A stretch of DNA of 64,000 bases from Haemaphysalis longicornis (lineage: Eukaryota > Arthropoda > Arachnida > Ixodida > Ixodidae). Location of the stretch: positions 4,278,001-4,342,000 of the forward strand of contig JABSTR010001244.1 in NCBI GenBank assembly GCA_013339765.2, given 5' to 3'. The position numbers and the translations under genes were made by a program. This document shows positions 42,201-49,700 of this stretch, one piece after another. The notes beneath the pieces are model-generated. The model was given only the letters and a program-made list of their open reading frames with translations. It had not been told where the DNA came from and made no database searches. The stretch's first letter is position 1. Each line of letters opens with the position of its first letter.

Positions 42201-44856
42201 AAGATATTCTATTCTGTTTCTACTAATATCCCCCTCATCAAATCTCCCTAATCCCGCCCTGAAGAACCTGGCAGGTCCGCGTCGGTACCCATCTCGCATC
42301 ACTGGCGTCAACTGGTGTAGTCTGTTGAAGCCAGTGGCTGCAGCAAATGACATGAAAACTGTTTTGATAAGAACATGACTGCAGTGCAACTTGCACCAAT
42401 GCGGAACATTTTTTTCATCTTGGAATTGATAAAGAAGTTCCCAAATGCAAAACAATTCGATATCTTAGACAACAAATACAAAAAAAGTGCGACTCGCATG
42501 TGGTAGCGTGATATGCCGTCAGCCGTTTTGTGCAGGGTGGCGATGCGGGGTCCATCAATTTACCAGCGGCAAAGTGTGCACTGCAGATCATTAACCCCTT
42601 TAACCGTGGCCGTTCAGTTCCTGTTACACTAATTAAAAAAAATTTGCACAGCTTGCACTAGTGGTGCAAGGCTGGAGTAACAGCAGAGCTGGGGGTCGAA
42701 CCAGCGTCTCCCCACGGTGACAGCGAATCCAAGGAGAGAGGGAGCAGCCGGATGGCACTGTTAAGCAAAGGCCATTAAAGCATGCACGGTGTTTTATTCA
42801 GTAGCCGTCGTCGTCGTCTTCCAACGCAGTAGCTGCGTAGGGCGAACCCTCTTGTAGGGTGTCCTCACCTCGGCAGGCCTCCACTTCGTCAGCTGGTCCA
42901 GTGGCCGTCTGCACATGTGGATCGTAAAGGGTGGCTTGACAGATTCGTCGTCGTCTTCGGCGCGGCGGACCTGTGGCGCACTGGTTGCTGCATGACGATG
43001 GCGATGAAGGCAAGAGCTCCCCGTGTGGCACAAGCTCACGCGTAAGCCTGGACGGTGCTGGGTGCTCCGCACGAGGCGCACACTCACGTGCACTCGGTAT
43101 TTCTCTTGCTAAGGCCACTGCATGGAGGTTGTGCAAGTTTTTGTGTGTGTGTGTGTGTGTATGTGTGCGCGCGAACACCAACGAACCAAGCTCAAGCTTA
43201 AGCAGCTCTGCTGTTAAAAAAAATGTAAATTTATGCCCTTGTTGCGCACACAGGCATGTCCTCAGTAGAAATGCAAAGAACCTTTTACTTTGTGTGACAA
43301 ATGCATTAATTCGTTGCACTCTTGGAAGCATGGCCACTGTGAAGGCCATAAATGCAGTCCTTCTGCACAGTTTGTGTGTTTATTTTGACTGTTTACGACC
43401 CAACAGTAGGTACACGACAGTATGAGACGCCTTGTATTCATCCAGCAGATCACGAAGGTGGCCCATTGCTACCTGTCCTCAAGTTTCCTGCTCTTAGGAA
43501 CCCCTCAGAATTATTCTTGCGTTTTTGTGTACGGCATCTCCTAGTTGAGTAAAGCTGCCGCTCATTTCCTCTCGCTTTTCTTTGCAGGCAAAGTTTTCCC
43601 TGATGCACCCAGGCACCCATGTCTGGGCCCACGTAGGGCCAACCAATTGTCGGCTTCGCTCCCACTTGGGCCTGGTGGTTCCGCCAAAGGTTCGCATACG
43701 GGTGGCCAATGAGACGAGGTATCTTTTCATTTACTTATTTGCCCTCAATGCAATGCGTTACATGGCAGTGCATTATGAAGCAGCGCAGTTGCAGGCTCAC
43801 TCGGACCACTCCAAATTGAGAAGTATGACTATAACCAAGTATAACTAGGCCCTTGGGATTACATGTGCCACACTGAAATTTAATAATAATAACTATTGTT
43901 ATTATTAGCATTATTATTTACTCTTAAAAATTACAGAGTATTATGAGGGTTTGTTTCCAGGTTTTATATTTTTTTAAATTGGGGAGTGGGGGGGTAAAAT
44001 CGGGTGCTATTTTTCGAACTTAAAAAGGGGGAGGAACCAGGTTTTTTGCAAAACCATTCTGAAATTCGGGTTTTTTTGGGTTAAATCTACAGATGTACTA
44101 AGTAATACACACAGTTTATTTTAGATGGTGTCACGACCTTCTTAACTCCAACACATTAAAATTGGTGTTTACTTCAAGCTGGTAATTGGGGGGACATCAG
44201 GGCTTTCTAGAAAAGGCTCTCCAAAATTTGGTATTTGTTTGGAAATATTCTTGTTTGGAAATATTTGTTTGGAAATTTTTTATGCTGGAATTTCCTTGTA
44301 ATATTCATGTATTACTGTGAGTAGGCATTAGTTAAAGTGGTGCTCGTGCACATGGGATCCAGTGCATGCAAAGAACCAAAACGTCGGGGGCTTGGAGTCC
44401 TCAGGGACATGCCTCAAAGCCTAGGTGTCCTTTAGGCCTTGAAAGGTCTAATTAAAGATTTCAAAGCACGTGCCTGCAAATCGAGTGAATTTGTCTGCAT
44501 TATTTTTTATATCGTAGATGTCCAGCTTCCTCCAAGCAAAAGTCTGTCTGGCAAATACACTGTCACGTGTTGTCTTATTTTGTGTTCTTCCTGCTTCTGT
44601 CAAGAGAGGAATGGAACCCAAATATTTGTGTCTTATACGTAGCGGACAAGGTGTACAGTGTCCCTGTGGGGGCCCTCTGTTCCGTTTTTTTCTTATTTTT
44701 TGCAGGGAATGGAAGGAAGGCAAAGTGTTAATGTTTGACGACTCCTTCGAACACGAAGTTTGGCACGATGGTGACAGCTTGCGGCTAGTTCTCATTGTGG
44801 ATTTCTGGCACCCGGATCTGTCGGCAGCCCAGAAGGCCAGCCTGTCACCAATCTAG
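15243..44856 (+). CDS. ASPH: Aspartyl/asparaginyl beta-hydroxylase, 14-exon gene
   Basis: Exons join as 15243-15297, 15787-15966, 17873-17976, 18073-18145, 20743-21000, 22308-22462, 26030-26264, 33122-33258, 34542-34736, 35410-35547, 36337-36466, 37258-37349, 43588-43718 and 44706-44856. All junctions are GT-AG and phases agree, giving 2034 nt (677 residues plus stop; human ASPH is 758). Family role: a 2-oxoglutarate/Fe(II) enzyme of the ER lumen that hydroxylates Asp/Asn in EGF-like domains. Seen here: basic N-tail (residues 7-13), one hydrophobic segment at 54-74 with no cleavable signal (type II), acidic low-complexity stalk ~80-275, TPR-like helices ~276-550, catalytic domain ~550-677. 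His599 and His644 match the two iron ligands; Ser588, Arg608, His610 and Arg654 match co-substrate residues; Cys561/Cys568 match the conserved pair. The start is the first ATG with G at -3. No break is seen. The exon 7 acceptor was the only ambiguous junction. Confidence 0.93.
15787..15966 (+). CDS. ASPH: ASPH exon 2: cytosolic linker and transmembrane segment
   Basis: The acceptor is ttctttcttcag and the donor gtgagt; phase 1 in and out. It codes residues 19-79: an acidic, serine-rich stretch, then about 21 hydrophobic residues (54-74, ITFLVVFFVLAVMVVAVFLA), which form the signal anchor. Confidence 0.9.
16330..17060 (-). mobile_element. Penelope-like element 3' part with GIY-YIG nuclease (pseudogene)
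   Basis: Two minus-strand frames overlap by a frameshift near 16920. Upstream (about 17024-16930) reads VCNLKKIGGRVGVKVVMSAP; downstream reads KCGVKHQNQYVDCTAGVMYK, then the nuclease-type block LPLSCHRAYVGQTVLCLNQR with LREHAS and SHCQNCKCSPLF. This layout matches the C-terminal GIY-YIG region of Penelope-like retroelements. The RT is missing, so it is a fragment. It lies in ASPH intron 2, antisense to the gene. Confidence 0.75.
17511..17713. mobile_element. 203-bp MITE, Tc1/mariner-like ends
   Basis: The left end caggtgccgtcataagtaat and the right end attacttttgacggcacctg are inverted repeats (one mismatch in 20, extending into ttggaaca). Left flank TA, right flank TG suggest a decayed TA target duplication. 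No coding capacity. In ASPH intron 2. Confidence 0.75.
17873..17976 (+). CDS. ASPH: ASPH exon 3: acidic luminal stalk
   Basis: The acceptor is tttgttttcag and the donor gtatgg. It codes residues 79-113, rich in Glu, Asp and Pro, just after the membrane anchor. It enters in phase 1 and leaves in phase 0. Such acidic luminal segments bind calcium in the junctin/junctate isoforms of the family. Confidence 0.85.
18073..18145 (+). CDS. ASPH: ASPH exon 4: acidic luminal stalk
   Basis: A 73-nt exon between ttgttttcag and gtttgc, separated from exon 3 by a 96-nt intron, the shortest in the gene. It codes residues 114-137 (EESSEAEPDIQSNGQ and so on) and ends in phase 1, which matches exon 5. Confidence 0.8.
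18463..20127. mobile_element. piggyBac-like non-autonomous element with TTAA sites
   Basis: TTAA at 18459-18462 and 20128-20131 bound inverted ends ctctttcgttactgc / ggtaacgaaaggg, i.e. the TTAA-CCYTTTCGTTAC pattern of piggyBac elements. The 1665-bp interior has only short frames (for example 19755-20114 minus, no known domain), so no transposase is visible. Sits in ASPH intron 4. Confidence 0.7.
20743..21000 (+). CDS. ASPH: ASPH exon 5: Pro/Ser/Thr-rich luminal stalk
   Basis: The acceptor is ccctgtgcag and the donor gtaagg. It codes residues 138-223, a low-complexity Pro/Gln/Ser/Thr stretch followed by acidic residues. No fold is recognisable. It is probably a flexible spacer with O-glycosylation potential, which is inference. 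Phase 1 in and out. Confidence 0.85.
21072..21262 (-). mobile_element. Ruka-type tRNA-derived SINE, tRNA part truncated
   Basis: It shares the body gattgatt...taacgcgccgacgcaac...gaccacctggggat with the longer copy at 52963. It is flanked by a perfect 15-bp target duplication caaaaaggcgaactt (21057-21071 and 21263-21277). The Pol III box A end is missing, so it is 5'-truncated. It lies 71 nt after the exon 5 donor of ASPH. Confidence 0.85.
21735..21960. repeat. Degenerate CTGCTCCAAA motif cluster 1
   Basis: Several tgctccaaa-type units at irregular spacing in ASPH intron 5. Related clusters occur at about 22830-22885, 24160-24225, 50610-50690 and 51433-51500. No gene. Confidence 0.5.
22308..22462 (+). 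CDS. ASPH: ASPH exon 6: stalk end and start of helical region
   Basis: The acceptor is gtctgcccag and the donor gtgaat. It codes residues 224-275 and ends in a charged helix (EYDQKIQQDLTESEELLEK) that aligns with the start of the human helical repeat region. It ends in phase 0, which fits both the exon 7 acceptor at 26029 and a possible alternative terminal exon at 24599. Confidence 0.88.
22775..24249. mobile_element. 1.47-kb inverted-repeat element, CAGGGG ends (hAT-like?)
   Basis: A perfect 17-bp terminal inverted repeat, caggggtgagacagctg at 22775-22791 and its complement at 24233-24249. Both flanks carry agttag. The CAGGGG start suggests hAT, but the flanking duplication is 6 rather than 8 bp. 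CTGCTCCAAA units sit just inside both ends on the same strand. No transposase seen. In ASPH intron 6. Confidence 0.75.
24599..24628 (+). CDS. Candidate alternative terminal exon of ASPH
   Basis: A strong acceptor (cttcttttttcag, ending 24598) is followed in phase 0 with exon 6 by nine codons (EPDDIFWDL) and TAG. An ATTAAA that could act as a polyadenylation signal lies about 145 nt downstream. Use of this exon would end the protein after about 284 residues, keeping the anchor and acidic stalk but dropping the TPR and catalytic regions. Vertebrate ASPH makes comparable short isoforms (junctate, humbug). This is inference from splice signals only. Confidence 0.35.
   Translation, partial: EPDDIFWDL
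26030..26264 (+). CDS. ASPH: ASPH exon 7: first TPR-like repeats
   Basis: It codes residues 276-353 (SPEKALAKFRALVRTHPQSP and on), clearly matching the human TPR segment. The open frame extends upstream to about 25970, but only the acceptor acctttcag ending at 26029 restores phase 0 with exon 6 and aligns with the human protein with a two-residue gap. A cleaner-looking cag at 25994 would break the frame. Donor ggtgagt; ends in phase 1. Confidence 0.85.
26318..26349. repeat. Perfect hairpin at the LINE 5' junction
   Basis: Arms caatcagcattgtc and gacaatgctgattg pair over 14 bp with loop tctt. The right arm is LINE coding sequence; the left arm is its inverted copy. A second near-palindrome (aaagatccc tcga ggggtcttt) precedes it at 26292-26313. 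Confidence 0.8.
26756..30143 (-). mobile_element. Bel/Pao LTR retrotransposon, nested and internally deleted
   Basis: Two 209-bp LTRs (26756-26964 and 29935-30143), TGTTACG...CGCAACA, differ at only a few bases. A 5-bp target duplication gcgta lies at 26751-26755 and 30144-30148. Next to the right (5') LTR a primer-site-like tggtgccgaaacccggga reads on the minus strand. It is inserted in the LINE coding region, so it is younger than that LINE. See the ORF entry for coding content. Confidence 0.95.
27078..29846 (-). CDS. Bel/Pao Gag-protease-RT/integrase remnant, 922 residues
   Basis: One uninterrupted frame. Gag occupies about 1-330 (LPKLELLRFDG, FWDMFRHSVHEN). CCHC-type knuckles lie at about 357-420 (CYRCTAKGHLVRGC). 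An aspartic protease with IFDNGSQRTFI is near 477 and SLLIGSDQIW near 586. The N-terminal RT segment runs about 690-805 (RYEVQLPP, SLNDVLEG). The frame then jumps to an integrase zinc-binding-like piece at about 838-880 (HERLHRGVSDTLVEG, VVRGRKSVK). The YxDD catalytic RT core, RNase H and the integrase catalytic core are absent, and the length is about half that of a full element. The deletion kept the frame open. It could not transpose alone; whether Gag is expressed is unknown. Confidence 0.88.
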   Translation of the reverse strand: MDRVKSKRASRRAMNTKIISEVDQLLQSQQFALSALRVVHGRLRASNSALSALNAELEAHLTDDQASEDYASVMEYEDAANSALALLEHHMDVLKSSSTSQTSSSLDDASGDRRAANSGGQALPATREFGARLPKLELLRFDGAITWWQPFWDMFRHSVHENPRLSNIDRFHYLLSLLHGAAAEAVAGLQVTESCYQDALNILKNRFGNSKVIELKHFENLRKLRPVDSASNVPALRKLYDHVQMNRRGLEILGVGISSYAAMLNEVLLKVIPGDIIVDYFKQQSLAASAASTSSQSSSAQDVEHLLSFLRVEVECRERSFQISKPQRSEEAYRVRKKQQSIPTAAVLHNKAQTSSCCFCSAKDHRTEECPSDIPLADKRIRLASDGRCYRCTAKGHLVRGCRKKVRCGTCKRRHATTMCTTDPARKPLESAAETRHVAMHVNTRKSAIPRLSSDVLLQTFRAWIMTSSHCCYVRGIFDNGSQRTFIRQDAASELKLAAIGEVDLAISAFGRSGGPKKKFKVVRATLRSQHDSTSAEVDAIVVPFICEDVAEAPKGNTLLQRLVSEGKPLADTITFPGMEFKQGVSLLIGSDQIWKFAPKTSKVQWEETNPALVAVSTSLGWTLQGPLSREDSNRCKGTSLVCVLRTDAHANEDFSSSLWRFPEVYAVGLMNTPNLHPSERFGRRSTDSTVFENERYEVQLPPKSTPVSMDDDGKNALSRAHGVPRQLSSNEDVIRLHEGAVRQCQWGDHAENIVEGTCVPDHAFYSPHREALLEASRTTILRDAFDAFSDTVRTSSLNDVLEGASSFNSNHKIEPNLSSTSGKVRCPVQLSEDHHYNHPIYSGHERLHRGVSDTLVEGRNVSKVVRGRKSVKTQLGRCEVGALFKLQTAPVSPLPTDGVIDMPACYALETWTIGEVYRKER
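32084..32165. mobile_element. One end of a decayed pogo/Tigger-like element
   Basis: tgcagtcaaacctcaacata directly follows the LINE tail and resembles the terminal repeat of pogo/Tigger elements (CAGTCAAACCTCG-type). No second end was recognised, so it is weakly supported. Confidence 0.3.
33122..33258 (+). CDS. ASPH: ASPH exon 8: TPR-like repeat
   Basis: The acceptor is tccttcgtgcag and the donor gtgatt. It codes residues 354-399 (FPKNTDIKNQMAVSYLMIG is conserved with human). The intron before it is 6.9 kb and holds the LINE with the nested Bel/Pao element. Confidence 0.9.
33560..34185. mobile_element. Possible MITE or repeat in ASPH intron 8
   Basis: The edges ctgcccctgcatataacc (about 33654) and gggggttatatgcatg (about 34150) are approximate inverted repeats around 500 bp of AT-rich DNA with a G-run at 33860-33873. 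A related edge (cacccctgcatgtagcc) recurs at about 57574. Class uncertain. Confidence 0.35.
34542..34736 (+). CDS. ASPH: ASPH exon 9: TPR-like repeat
   Basis: The acceptor is cacttgtgcag and the donor gtgggt. It codes exactly 65 residues (400-464), phase 0 at both ends, including GFAKAHYGFILK and DGRFYLHLGDALQRTG, which are close to the human protein. Confidence 0.93.
35110..35385 (+). mobile_element. LINE 3'-end fragment in ASPH intron 9
   Basis: It codes a broken KFKGTEWVHAVKDRN-type tail, then gggaggcccttgtctggcag and the ggctgatgatgag repeat tail. This ending is shared by arthropod endonuclease-reverse transcriptase LINEs, the same clade as the element at 61620-64000. It ends only 24 nt before exon 10, close to the branch-point region. 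Confidence 0.6.
35410..35547 (+). CDS. ASPH: ASPH exon 10: TPR end and PWW motif
   Basis: The acceptor is gttcctcag and the donor gtacta. It codes 46 residues (465-510), with YQRSLYSVDGLQAQPWW a hallmark just before the oxygenase domain. Phase 0 in and out. A LINE 3' fragment lies directly upstream in the intron. Confidence 0.93.
36337..36466 (+). CDS. ASPH: ASPH exon 11: linker to the oxygenase domain
   Basis: The acceptor is cattctctgtag and the donor gtaact. It codes residues 511-553 and ends in GDWKQFEMFARG, matching the human segment that leads into the catalytic fold. Ends in phase 1. Confidence 0.92.
37258..37349 (+). CDS. ASPH: ASPH exon 12: oxygenase domain, conserved Cys pair
   Basis: The acceptor is ttgtggctttcag and the donor gtaagt. 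It codes residues 554-584, including NCRLAPKTC (Cys561 and Cys568), equivalent to the conserved cysteine pair of the human catalytic domain. Confidence 0.92.
37350..40670. other. ASPH intron 12, 5' half: mostly unassigned
   Basis: It holds a 36-bp near-palindrome (37818-37853) and a C/G-rich stretch (38600-38770) that looks like transposon edge sequence. 38880-39950 has only short frames without a known domain. No exon was found here. Confidence 0.4.
37818..37853. repeat. 36-bp near-perfect palindrome
   Basis: tgacgcaaacagcgactg pairs with cagtcgctatttgcgtca, 17 of 18, with no spacer. In ASPH intron 12. Confidence 0.75.
40683..41681 (-). mobile_element. 5'-truncated LINE with RNase H domain (I/R1-like)
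   Basis: Minus-strand 41131-41681 carries RNase H blocks: LYADVALPKYGTKA, IEAEEVAVALAL, IVTDSKKAYASF and VWVPAHSKVEGNELADHHA. A second frame (40728-41117) has the C-terminal Cys/His block STCPFCKERQGTLAHVLAEC. The 3' end has aataaa and a (GA/TC)n tail at 40683-40693. A 12-bp target duplication tcgttagcatcg (40671-40682 and 41682-41693) marks both ends. An internal frameshift separates the two domains. Antisense to ASPH in intron 12. Confidence 0.88.
42648..43217. repeat. Unclassified dispersed repeat, copy 1
   Basis: It starts gcttgcactagtggtgcaag and ends cagctctgctgttaa. Both edges, and pieces between them (gctgggtgctccgcacgagg), recur at 60982-61471 in the same order and strand. It contains a (GT)n run at 43142-43160. 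No coding domain recognised. Confidence 0.5.
43588..43718 (+). CDS. ASPH: ASPH exon 13: catalytic core, first iron ligand
   Basis: The acceptor is ttttctttgcag and the donor gtatct. It codes residues 585-627. Ser588, His599 (in VWAHVGPTN), Arg608 and His610 (in RLRSHLGLV) match human Ser668, His679, Arg688 and His690. It ends in phase 2, one residue shorter than human between the two metal histidines. Confidence 0.95.
43860..44440. other. ASPH intron 13: low-complexity stretch
   Basis: AT-rich (taataataataactattgttattattag), G-runs near 43980-44030, and a short tandem of tgtttggaaat (44230-44280). No exon seen. Confidence 0.4.
44706..44856 (+). CDS. ASPH: ASPH exon 14: second iron ligand and stop
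   Basis: The acceptor is tattttttgcag. It codes residues 628-677 and TAG. FDDSFEHEVW carries His644 (human His725) and Arg654 matches human Arg735, the co-substrate carboxylate contact. The C-terminus LSPI resembles the human ending. Confidence 0.95.
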
Positions 44857-46780
44857 TCCACCTGCAGAGGAGACTTTTTCTCCAGCCTTTGCTCCAAGAG
44901 TGTTCACTCAGCCAGTGAGACTTTGTGACTGCATTGTTACCCTCCCTGCTGAGCGTTGCATTTCGTGCCTTCATGGTGGCGCACAACTTATTTATTGACG
45001 TCGGGCCGTTTTGGCTTAATGTTTGTTCGCCATCGTCGTCAATGGATGTCAGCAGCTCAGCCAAACGGAGCATAAGGGTGTTATTTTGGTTCTACAGTCG
45101 AACACGGATATATCGAACACGGGTATATCGAATTATTGTCTATATCGAACTCATAAATTATCCCCTTGAAAATTCTGTGTAAAAATATAGGAATTCGTAC
45201 GTTTATATCGAACCGTATTTTTCCCGACATTGGGTATATCGAACGACGCGCGAGCTGGAAGGTGCTCTTCGGCGGTCGCTGCACCCCCGACTGAGGTTGA
45301 GGAGGATGTGGAGGAAAGCGCGGCCATGGCGAAAACTGGCTCGCGGAACTAATCCCCCCCTACCAGAACGAATTTGCGCTTGCCCAGTCGGGCCCCACTA
45401 CCGGCCGCCGTAGCGTTAGCGTACGGAGCCCGGTATGCTAAATCTCTCTAAGCCCACAAGCCCGAACGCTCGGAAAATGTGACAGTGTGAGGTAGGGATG
45501 CCCCGACTGCTCACGCCCATTTTTTTTGCGGCTGCGTACGTTCTCCGGCTTGCCGAAAAAGAGTTTTTTTTTCTCTCTCTCTGGGTCTGTCTTCCCCCGA
45601 TGTCGCCTCGGGAAAGGGAAGAGGGAATGAAGGCGCTGGCGGCCTCCTCCTTCTTTTGCATTTTGTTGCTGTTGCTACTGTTTGGCGAGTTGTCCCGCAC
45701 CTTTCGGAGATCACTGTTTCTCTCGGAGATGACCATCGCAAGCGCTTTGTTGGAGTCCGTTCAGAGAGCCTTGGAATTGTTACCTTCAAAGTTCTTGTGG
45801 TACGTGCGCGCTGTTCTTCTTTTGCGTGCGTGTTGTGCATGGTGTGCGAAGGCGCAGCGTACTGCTGGATTTTTCTAGTTGTGCAGCCTCGAGAAGATCG
45901 AGACCAGCGTCTTTAATTTCATTTCCAGGACGAAGAAGCAGGCCAATATCGGCGATTTTTTTACGGAAATAAAGCGTCCTGTTGCGTCGCGAGTGCGGAA
46001 TTAGTTGCCATTCTTTAATGCGACGATCGGTAAGGGATCGTCCGCCATAGGTGAGGTCCCAGAGCCCATATTTTTTATATCGAATTTTTCATATATAGAA
46101 CTATTTCGCGATCCCCTTGGAGTTCGATATATCCGTGTTCGACTGTATTAGAAAAAAATTGAGGTTTTATGCTCTTTTGTTTTGAACACTTTTGCGCATA
46201 GTGACGTTACGGTCATACCATTGTCTGATGGCCTCTTCAGAAGAGCATTCATCAAAACCAATTGCCATTTAAAACTATGCTGATGGGAGCAATGCAGGAG
46301 CTTTTTATGATCAGCTGCAATGTACTTTCAACTTCGTGAAGTGCCAATGATGCATCCAACGACCTTGTACTTCTACTTAACTTTCCAAATTGTTCTCTGC
46401 ACTTTTGCTTTTTGGCAACAGCATGGTAAAATGGCTGGTTGTCCAGGGGGGGGGATGTCAAACATCGCTTGTAGCAGAAAAAAAAATTATCGATAGCCTT
46501 TAATAGATGAAAAATCAGAGTACGCCCATTTTCAGTCCGTGTACAGTGACGGCTCGGTGACCATAGGAGATTGCTGTGCGACAGGGGTGTCAATACCTTC
46601 ATTGAAAGATTCGATAACGTCACTTTCAACAACCATCAAAAGTGGCTGACTGACAAGTTCAGAGGGGCTGCTGTTCATCGGAATGATACGTGGCTTGGGC
46701 TGCTATCACCTGAAAGTCTTTGGCAGAACTGGCCTTGATGTGGGTTTATAGCCTGAATAAAGTGTTTTTGTTTGTTATTG
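44857..46780 (+). other. Probable ASPH 3' UTR with polyadenylation signal
   Basis: After the stop, the first AATAAA with a GT-rich downstream tract outside a transposon is at 46756-46761 (followed by gtgtttttgtttgttattgg). Another AATAAA at about 45970 lies inside the pogo-like element, and one at 47837-47842 is also possible. If 46756 is used, the whole 45095-46145 element is in the 3' UTR. Inference. Confidence 0.4.
45095..46145. mobile_element. pogo/Tigger-like element in ASPH 3' flank
   Basis: The ends cagtcgaacacggatatatc and gatatatccgtgttcgactg are perfect inverted repeats of at least 20 bp (24 in total), flanked by TA (45093-45094 and 46146-46147). Extra tatatcgaa units sit subterminally at both ends. 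The 1051-bp interior has only short frames, with no transposase, so it is non-autonomous. Confidence 0.88.
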
Positions 46781-49700
46781 GACCGTGTGGCAAATTTCTT
46801 CTAGATCTACACTGCGTGCATCTTAAAAGGGTTTTCACCCTTTCTTCTTCCTTTTCTGTATCTTTTTTTTTTTCCTTTTTGAATGCATTAGTAGTGGTAG
46901 GGCAGATCCTGTGGGCAGAAGGCAAGTGTGTGCAGTCATTTGTTGAAGGCCCAATAATTTCTGGAGGGGGCTTAAATGAAAGGGTGGTGAGTTTCCTTTA
47001 CCCTGGTCCTTCCTGGTTCCTTCTTGCCAGCACTGTAACCTGTTTGTAAGTAATGCGCTACTTGGAGTTGGCCAAGAAGTGCTGCCTGTTTCAATTTGAG
47101 TGAGACAGCATAGCATTTCTACCATAGTTCGTGCTGCATTGTCCACTCGTAACCTGACATTACATTCAAATTGCTGTTCCCTTTTTGTTGGTTATTCCCT
47201 ATAGGGTACTGAGCCATTAGAAATAAAATTGAGATAAAGGGGGCAGGTTTTTTGTGCAGAAGCTCAGCTCTCGTTTTTTTTCTTGTCTCCACAACTGCAC
47301 CCCTGGCCTCTCCCTGCTTGTCGCTCGACAGTGGTGGGTGTGTACCCATGCCGGCGAATTTATTAAAGGAGTCACGAAGACAGAATACAAGTTTGGTTCA
47401 GTAAAAAGACTGCTTTGTCCTGGTAATAACGATGCCAACGTTATTGCAAACTTCAAAAAAGTAATTGAGGTATTAGAAAAAACATGGGAAGCAGTGGCAA
47501 CTCGCCAGCCATTGTCCCGCGATTTCTGTATGACATTATGGAATTTTGTTGGTGAAATTGCTGGCTGCCGGCTTAAAGCCACCTAAGCAACCTAAGCAAA
47601 GAAACATGACTGGGTGATTGTAGTGAAGCTTCTGCTGACGTGCAGTTTTTAGGAGCTGGGTGATGCTACATCACTGTAGTGTAGTGCGAAATTAGAAAGA
47701 TTTGCAATACTTTGGGCGTTTTTGAAGTAAGGACGTTTTTCATGCCTAGAATGAAGCTGAGTGAGTTGCCGGTGGCTGGCCCTCACAAACTGAACAAAGT
47801 TGTGTTTTGTCCTCATGGCCCCTTTAGCGTTACCGTAATAAAACAATTTCTTGTCTTTGTTTTACTGCTATTTTTGCCTATTGCTCAGCACAGGACCAGG
47901 AATTTTTGGCATGACTTATAAACATCGGTCCTCAAAAACCTTTGCACATAAGTCACGAAAACTAGGGAAGAAATTGTGGCAGTGGGAAAGGGGGCTGAAG
48001 GGAAAATGCATTGGTGTAGCGTGGACGCCCGAAAGGTGTTTTCACTGCAATGTGCACCTGCTTAAGGCGAAGCCCATTTGCGCGTCTGGACTGCGGATTT
48101 AAAAGGCATTCATAATTGTTTCGAAGGAACGAGGTGCAGGCAAAGGTGCAGTCGGCTGCTCCTCGTGTCGACGCATCGTGAGTAAGGACCAGCGAGTACA
48201 CAAACCCGATACGCGTACGCACCATAGGCGAACGGCGGAACTGCGTGTGCGCAGAATTCGAACCTGTTCTGCTTATGTGCGCCGACCGCGTACCGCGTGG
48301 CGGTCGGCTCCCATTTTACAAAGCGCCGTTGCTATGGTGATGAGGGGAGCGTTCAGCTGCGTCGCGAAAGCGAAAAGGAGTCTGGTCTATGGCGAAGATG
48401 TCGCGAGCAAGATAAGTTCTTGTGTCCTGGAGTAAGCAGGTCTGCTACGTGCTGTTTTGCCTGTATTGGTTTCCATAATTCACCGGCGGCAGTTTACAAT
48501 AAGTTGTGCTTGCGAGTTTGCGCTTCAGGAAAGAAAAAATAATAAAAAAAGTACTCCTATGCGGTACTTCCGTGAAGGCATAGAGTTATCGCGTGAATGG
48601 CACTGGCAGTATGTCACTGCGGGTGACGCACGGTACATCCCGTTTGCCTGGACAGCGATAAGGTGCTCAAATTACACTGATAGAGAACTAATCAATTTTT
48701 ATTGTTCAGCGCACACTTCACCACATTCTTTTTGGCCTAAAGTAGTGACGTCATCTTGAAGCTTTCTACGTCATCAAACGATGTGACGCCGCTAGCGCCA
48801 TCTACTACCGTGCTACAGCCCTACCGGATATTACGTGTGGTAAACATTAGGCTGACTTCAAGGAGCAGTCGCCGAGCACTTTGTTTGTGCGAGCACGTTG
48901 AGACAAAAGTGACAGTGTTTTTTTTTTTTCCCTCAGCAAATTCAAACTCCGCTCAGTGCATGCTCAATAGTGCCACTTTTCGATTTTTTCTGCCCAACCC
49001 GTGACATCGCTTGTTCGAGTTCGCGGTCGGTTTAACCACTGCCAAAATGTAAGCTTCACGGCGGCGGTATTATGATGGTGAAAAGGCCTAACAGCGTGCT
49101 TTCACGTTTGGTGTGATCATCGTGGCATACAAGTTGCGTCGATCACTCTAATGCTACGTCGGTAAGTGCTGCACGAGGGTGCATCTCGTCTCATTGCAGA
49201 GAAATCAACCACACTGATGAACTGTCAGTACGTAGTGCTTCGCTGCATGTTTTGTCGGCGGACGCTAGAGTTTGCTATCTCATGTGCCGGTGAAAACGAA
49301 ATGATGAAAGTCTTTGAATAGGTAAACTTAAAAAAGTTCGGAGTTTTATGATTTGTGTGCCTTTTCTCACAAAACGTATCTATATCTAACAAAGCGTTCG
49401 TGGGTTAGCGTCAACGTGTACGCGCGAACATGCCCGCGTATCTGGAGTTTCGAGGGTGTGCGATGGTGCTGGTAACGTTTACAGCTCTGAATACTGTGCA
49501 TAAAATGCGCCGCCCGTCAACTACTTCAAGATCATTCCGCTTCAAATAGTGAGGCTGCCCATAAAGATTTTGCGCAAACAGGTTCGCTTTACGTGCGTCT
49601 AACGAAAGCGTCTGTCGATTATTCAAAACATGTTCACGCGTTCCTTTAGGTTACGAGGGCTTTGGTTATGGAACAGTTTTGGAAATATTCTTTGACTGAT

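Noticed and set aside
43142..43160. (GT)n run as a regulatory Z-DNA element
   Set aside because: An ordinary microsatellite with no supporting context.
48178..48542. Overlapping plus-strand frames suggesting an exon
   Set aside because: No acceptor/donor pair and no recognisable domain; kept only as possible promoter or leader DNA.
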